From assembly GCF_019649055.1 (NCBI RefSeq), contig NW_026570527.1, positions 1 through 60,391 of the forward strand: 60,391 nucleotides of DNA, in the 5' to 3' direction. The stretch's first letter is position 1; every line of letters begins with the position of its first letter. The notes beneath the pieces are model-generated. The model was not told the DNA's origin and made no database searches. It saw only the letters and a list, made by a program, of their open reading frames with translations. This document shows, in pieces, positions 57,434 to 60,391 of the stretch. The position numbers and the translations under genes are program-made. This stretch comes from Paramacrobiotus metropolitanus. Taxonomy: Eukaryota; Tardigrada; Eutardigrada; Parachela; Macrobiotidae.

Positions 57434-59094
57434 ATGGCTCTTCACGAAGTGAAGATGGCCACTCTTCCGCGCACATCATTCGACTTTGATCACTACGATC
57501 CGGAAGCATCGGTACGCACCATTCTCCAGCATTTCCGCCCGGATTGGTTTGAGCGACTGGAAAGTGAGCGACTGAAAATCGAAGATGTCACGGGTGGGTA
57601 CACGAATAAACTCGTGGTGATATATTTTGACGAGGATCCGCTGGAGAAAATTCTGATCCGAATCCACGGAGAGGACACCGAGAAGAACATTGACCGCAAG
57701 GCCGAGCTGCGCACGCTGCAGATCCTGTCTGAAAGGAAGATCTGCGGAGAGGTGTACGGTGTGTTTGGAAATGGCATGTGTTATGAGTATGTCAAAGGGG
57801 AAGCGCTGGAGCAGGAAATGACGGCCGATCCACACATCAGCAAGCTCGTCATTGAGAAAATGGTAAACGAACAAATATACGAGCAAAATGTTTTTAATAA
57901 AAAAATTGAAATAACAAATGCACTCAAAATTAGTTTTAAAAAAGTGTTTTTGAAATGTTGCGCACTGTATTATGCACTTAGCGCAACAGATCTAAATTAG
58001 CAAATAAGTTGTACATTTTCTTACTTGCTGATTTCGAGTCGTTGCGTTCTATGCATAATACGCCAAAAGCGCACTTACTATTAACAGATACCCTATTTAG
58101 ACTTTTTATTATTAACAGATTATTAAAAATTTTTTATGAGTATTGCACCGACGTATTAACTTTACTGTGGCGGTATTAAATTAAGGAAATGCACAATGTA
58201 TATAAATATTGCCACAATAAGATTAGTGCGCCTGCGCAATACTTATTAATGAAGATACACAACTGTTGTGCTATAACATTACTTATGCAAACACATGCAC
58301 TTTAAATCTCGCTTTTCTTTCGGTTTAAATTTCCTATATGCTTTAAAGTTCCTATACGAATCATCATTATCACTTTAAATTATGAGTCATCAGTTCGCTT
58401 TTTATATTTCCTTTATGATTCATCACTTTGCTATTTTTAGGTGCATTTGCACTGCATTTACCGCCATAAGGGATCCCATCCACACACTTCCCTCTTCGAC
58501 AAACTTCACACCATGCTGCGGCAATCTCCCAAAACATTCAGCGATCCGACCACTGAAAACACATTTCGCTCGCTGGATTTCCCGAATCACAAATACTTCG
58601 AAGCCGAAATTAATTTCCTGCAGACGGAGCTGACCGTCCACGAGAGCAACGTCTCCCCGGAAGTCTTCTGCCACAATGACCTTTTCTACCGCAACATCCT
58701 GTACGACGAGGACGCTGACCAGATCCGCTTTATCGACTTCGAGTACGCCGGTCTCAACTATCAAGCGTACGATATTGGCAATCACTTCAACGAATGGTGT
58801 GGCGTGGATGATGTGGATTACAGTCGGTATCCCAGCCGGGAAGTGCAGATGGTCTGGTTGCGATATTATCTGCAATGCTGGCATCATGCCCACGGACGGG
58901 AGGGGGATGTGGTGGGCGAGGAGGAAGTGGAACGAATGTATTTGACGGTCAACCGGTTCGCCCTGGTGGCGCATCTGTTCTGGATTATCTGGAGCTTCCA
59001 GCAGGCGGAGTCATCCAGTATTGAGTTTGATTATCTTACATATGGCAAGAAACGGTTGGATGAATATCAGAAGCGGAAAGCAGTACTATTTTAA
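57434..59094 (+). CDS. ETNK: ethanolamine kinase
   Basis: Phosphorylates ethanolamine with ATP, the first step of the CDP-ethanolamine route to phosphatidylethanolamine. Two exons, 57434-57862 and 58441-59094; 360 aa, the usual length. The N-lobe has the family VTGGYTNKLVVIYF nucleotide loop, ILIRIHGEDTEKNIDR and YEYVKGEAL. The C-lobe has the Brenner-type catalytic motif VFCHNDLFYRNILY and the metal-binding RFIDFEYAGLNYQAYDIGNH. ALVAHLFWIIWSFQQAESS near the end is typical of ETNK/choline kinases. HGEDTE and the general match favour ethanolamine over choline kinase. The intron is 578 nt. Poly(A) signal at 59285. It acts in the same pathway as the decarboxylase at 14-17 kb. Confidence 0.93.
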
Positions 59095-60306
59095 TACTTT
59101 GTATGCTGCATCCGTTAAAGTTTTAAGTCAAGGTTGTTAACGGATCATGGTGTTTTATTTTGTTGTATGATACACGTTAAACCTGAATGCTTTCTCAATA
59201 GTTCTATTGGAGTGCAAACAGTAGTAAAAAAGTTTTTGGTTTCCGTTGAATGGTGATAATTGGCTGATTAAATTTCAGCAATAGAATAAATGGTTTTACA
59301 AATTAATTTCCAAAAAGAGAATGTTCTCCAAGGGCAAAATACGTATACACACGAGGGCTTATGTGTTGTTGTGCGCAGGAGAAACCAAACCATGCTACGT
59401 ACTGTAATAACAAAAATAGAATACGTACAATACGTCCTATATTATATCAGTATTTGGGTAAATCAACAATAGTCGGCAGCTACAACCAAGCCTCCCCGAC
59501 AAACGAATTACAAAAGCGTTTAAAAATTGTAAAAAATCCTTCTGTTCCTGCGGCGCTGTGAGTGTCAGAACTATTGGGTGTATGTAAAACTCTTTTTTGT
59601 GACGGTATCACAGGTGGTCAGTCTTGCGCGGGCAGGAGTAAAAAAATACCAATTGCGGGCCATACTAAAATTACGGGAGATCGCTTACGCCTTATTCTAG
59701 AATACTAGAATGCCGAGCAGTACGTCAGTATTAGGTCGATGGTCGGTAGGTCGATGATATTGTTATATGCGATTGTGCACTGCAACGAGGTACCAGTGTT
59801 TCGGTTTCAGTAAGTTCTCAGTTATCTACAACATGTTCAAGTTTAATAAGCTGGTACATGGCATCTGTGTAAAGTAATGGGTGCTAAAGGTTAACACCAA
59901 AGTGTTTGCAGATCCATGTCATTCTGCACCTGAATCACTTCCCCGCATGCAAGGAGATCCTGAAAAATGTTACATCAGAATTTGTGTAATAGATTGCCGA
60001 AAAAACGCGTTTGGAATACCGTAGTCTGATTTGGATGATCATTAGTTATGTAAACGCGGTTTCCGAGATATATTGTCACGTTGATGCGGCGTACGCATGG
60101 AGGTCCACTTCCGATATGAACATGGGGCATTACCGTTTATTTTTTAGTTGTACATCTTTTGAATGAGTAAATTTTATTCCCTTAACCTTGCACACGGTTT
60201 ACTTCTACGGATCAGTGCTCTAAAATAGCAGAGTAGTGGTTAATTGGAGATCGGTACTGTTTCTCCTTTCTGGGGTGCATCCCATTACCTGCACATCTTA
60301 TCAACA
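59095..60306. other. intergenic
   Basis: Starts with the ethanolamine kinase 3' UTR and poly(A) signal. The rest has no convincing ORF. Confidence 0.5.
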
Positions 60307-60348
60307 ATGATTTATCATACAGCTGCAGCTTGTTTTATATTTTTTGTG
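60307..60348 (+). CDS. possible first exon of a further secreted protein
   Basis: An ATG in good context (CAACAATG) opens 14 codons, MIYHTAAACFIFFV, ending at a strong donor (GTG|GTAAGT). Short signal-peptide first exons of just this size (14-16 codons, phase 0) begin the genes at 19537, 50706 and 54379. The gene would continue beyond the window. Confidence 0.35.
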
Positions 60349-60391
60349 GTAAGTTTACAAACCATATGTATTTAGTGTTTCTATTGCAATA

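Noticed and set aside
58423-58974. 183-codon minus-strand opening
   Set aside because: It is antisense to the conserved catalytic exon of ethanolamine kinase.
1-60391. tRNA genes, CRISPR arrays, riboswitches, bacterial operons
   Set aside because: No tRNA B-box-like GGTTCGAATCC arrangement was spotted by eye, and the gene structure is eukaryotic. A tRNAscan run would settle the tRNA question.

Overview
Eukaryotic, metazoan nuclear DNA. Genes are split by many introns, often 60-110 nt with GT-AG borders, and the families present are animal ones: two-pore-domain K+ channels, a prosaposin, a ZIP zinc transporter, an animal-type mitochondrial phosphatidylserine decarboxylase, ethanolamine kinase and a GPR158/Smog-type ectodomain. 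The compact introns, GH19 chitinase and lineage-specific Tyr/Pro-rich secreted proteins fit an ecdysozoan with a small genome. A tardigrade (Hypsibius-like) is my best guess; this is inference and no diagnostic gene proves it.

Layout. (1) 1-6.4 kb is GC-rich and unlike the rest. It holds a 378-codon ORF of unrecognised family, coding-like segments that jump between frames, and dozens of tiny CGAC/GTCG hairpins. It looks like a decaying mobile or virus-derived element, or an unknown fast-evolving gene. (2) 6.8-7.5 kb has an LTR-like patch and a small ORF. (3) 8.3-13.0 kb is a four-exon ZIP transporter whose 2.9-kb third intron carries an opposite-strand flavin amine oxidase. (4) 14.3-16.7 kb is phosphatidylserine decarboxylase. 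(5) 17.4-18.4 kb (minus) is a secreted cysteine-knot-like plus GH19 chitinase. (6) 19.5-21.4 kb is a Pro/Tyr/Ser-rich secreted protein. (7) 21.8-27.1 kb is a ten-exon secreted, probably GPI-anchored protein with two GPR158-type modules and a 0.7-kb inverted-repeat element in one intron. (8) 28.2 kb is a tiny basic protein. (9) 29.6-34.6 and 37.0-41.6 kb (minus) are two tandem K2P channel genes, the first with a frameshift and altered selectivity filters. (10) 43.3 kb is a lone 5S rRNA gene (minus). (11) 44.0-46.8 kb is a prosaposin with a frameshift in its last domain. (12) 48.1-56.5 kb is a tandem array of Tyr/Pro-rich plus lipocalin-like secreted proteins: one copy without a visible first exon, one pseudogene, one relic and one intact gene. 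(13) 57.4-59.1 kb is ethanolamine kinase. (14) The right edge may hold the first exon of another secreted protein.

Phosphatidylserine decarboxylase and ethanolamine kinase both feed phosphatidylethanolamine synthesis, by the mitochondrial and CDP-ethanolamine routes; their co-occurrence is probably chance. All exon joins were worked out by eye from splice consensus, phase and protein continuity. For every gene modelled as intact the summed exons are divisible by three. The two genes suspected of a frameshift sum to a multiple of three plus one, which independently supports a single extra base in each.
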